Shown piece by piece: positions 63,648-64,000 of a DNA stretch of 64,000 nt. The translations under genes were made by a program, and so were the position numbers. Each line of letters opens with the position of its first letter. The first letter of the stretch is position 1. This DNA is from Lentisphaeria bacterium (lineage in GTDB: Bacteria > Verrucomicrobiota > Lentisphaeria > Victivallales > Victivallaceae): assembly GCA_022768375.1 (NCBI GenBank), contig JALEMG010000010.1, positions 1 to 64,000 on the forward strand. Reading direction: 5' to 3'. The notes under the pieces are model-generated. The model had not been told where the DNA came from, ran no database searches, and saw only the letters and a program-made list of their open reading frames with translations.

Positions 63648-64000
63648 TTACTTTTTCGCCGCCGGACGGGAAATGATGCTCAACGGATCGAAGTCGTCAG
63701 GACAGAATCCGTTGGGATTGTGGCGGATCCAGCCTTCCGCGAATTCGCAGAAGCCGCAGAGGTCGCCCATGACTTTGGACCGGTTGACCATGTCGTCCAG
63801 ATACGCGTCCATGCCCTGGCTCTCGTCCAGCCACTGCTTCTGGGTCTGATGGCAGTTGAGCATTTCCCGTTTGGTCGGGATCACGGAAGTCACGTCCACG
63901 AACATGTCCGGGATCACCGGGCGGTTCAACTGATCGCGCAGTGACAGCGGCAGCGAATGGTAGACGCAGACATCGGTCATTACCGGCTTGAGGTCTTCCA
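63648..64000 (-). CDS. PIG-L (LmbE-like) deacetylase, 3' part
   Basis: This is the C-terminal part of a gene that starts beyond the window; the frame is open to the edge (EDLKPVMTDVCVYHSLP). It contains DMFVDVTSVIPTKREMLNCH and FDPLSIISRP. The VDVT...TK..ML..H element is the family's C-terminal motif, and the preceding VYHS is typical of PIG-L/LmbE zinc-dependent N-acetylglucosamine deacetylases. It would deacetylate an amino-sugar conjugate. It heads the ispD-sigma-ABC operon as seen here. Confidence 0.75.
   Translation of the reverse strand, partial: EDLKPVMTDVCVYHSLPLSLRDQLNRPVIPDMFVDVTSVIPTKREMLNCHQTQKQWLDESQGMDAYLDDMVNRSKVMGDLCGFCEFAEGWIRHNPNGFCPDDFDPLSIISRPAAKK

Overview
The window is GC-rich (AT-rich only in a few islands) and looks like chromosomal DNA of a Lentisphaerae/Victivallis-like member of the PVC group. 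The clues are a bacterial V-type ATPase operon with the DUF2764 accessory gene, a locus matching the Akkermansia Amuc_1098-1102 pilus-like system, many SGNH/GDSL hydrolases and carbohydrate-related genes, and a GH109-type oxidoreductase-like glycosidase. This placement is inferred from gene content; there is no rRNA gene to confirm it. Genes are packed on both strands, and a recurrent promoter shape (TTGnnn, 16-17 bp, TATATT) precedes many transcription units.

Layout. 1-5.1 kb: an AT-richer stretch with no convincing gene, a PEGA lipoprotein, a LacI-type regulator, a DUF1893 lipoprotein, an AT-richer BglII-type restriction-modification pair, and ruvB. 5.2-9.8 kb: transketolase with an unusual Cys-rich tail, a phosphohexomutase, a Nudix hydrolase and purE. 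9.8-15.3 kb: tRNA-Lys, rpmB, a sodium:solute symporter with its 38-residue companion, an EamA transporter, grpE-dnaJ and smpB. 15.3-21.1 kb: an O-antigen-ligase-like membrane protein facing a minus-strand operon (asd, a large lipoprotein, an unknown gene, dus). 21.2-29.8 kb: ligA, a glycan-related group (CBM4/9-like, DUF4434, two SGNH hydrolases), holA, and a citramalate/isopropylmalate synthase whose promoter predicts a leaderless mRNA. 29.9-34.7 kb: V1-ATPase subunits E, DUF2764, A, B and D, without subunits I, K or C.

34.9-41.1 kb: an Nfu-like Fe-S protein, a possible UPF0489 protein, a PlsC acyltransferase, a membrane protein, a DUF1015 protein, rpmA and obgE. This stretch holds two clusters of a double-palindrome repeat, one of which supplies the last codons of obgE. 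41.1-43.9 kb: trmO, a GH109-like gene and a secreted SGNH hydrolase. 44-55.6 kb: tpiA, secG and a pilus-like operon containing an Amuc_1102-like protein, a PilM/PilN fusion, Amuc_1100-like and Amuc_1099-like proteins and two tandem secretins. It starts at a consensus-like promoter and ends at an intrinsic terminator. 55.7-64 kb: a tight minus-strand operon of a PIG-L deacetylase (cut by the window edge), ispD, an unusual sigma-70 family factor, a three-gene Fe3+/spermidine-type ABC importer, rsmE fused in frame to a TPR lipoprotein, and a small lipoprotein.

The most interesting items are the pilus-like operon with duplicated secretins, the RsmE-lipoprotein read-through fusion, the sigma factor with altered -10 contact residues, the Cys/His-rich transketolase tail and the double-palindrome repeat family.
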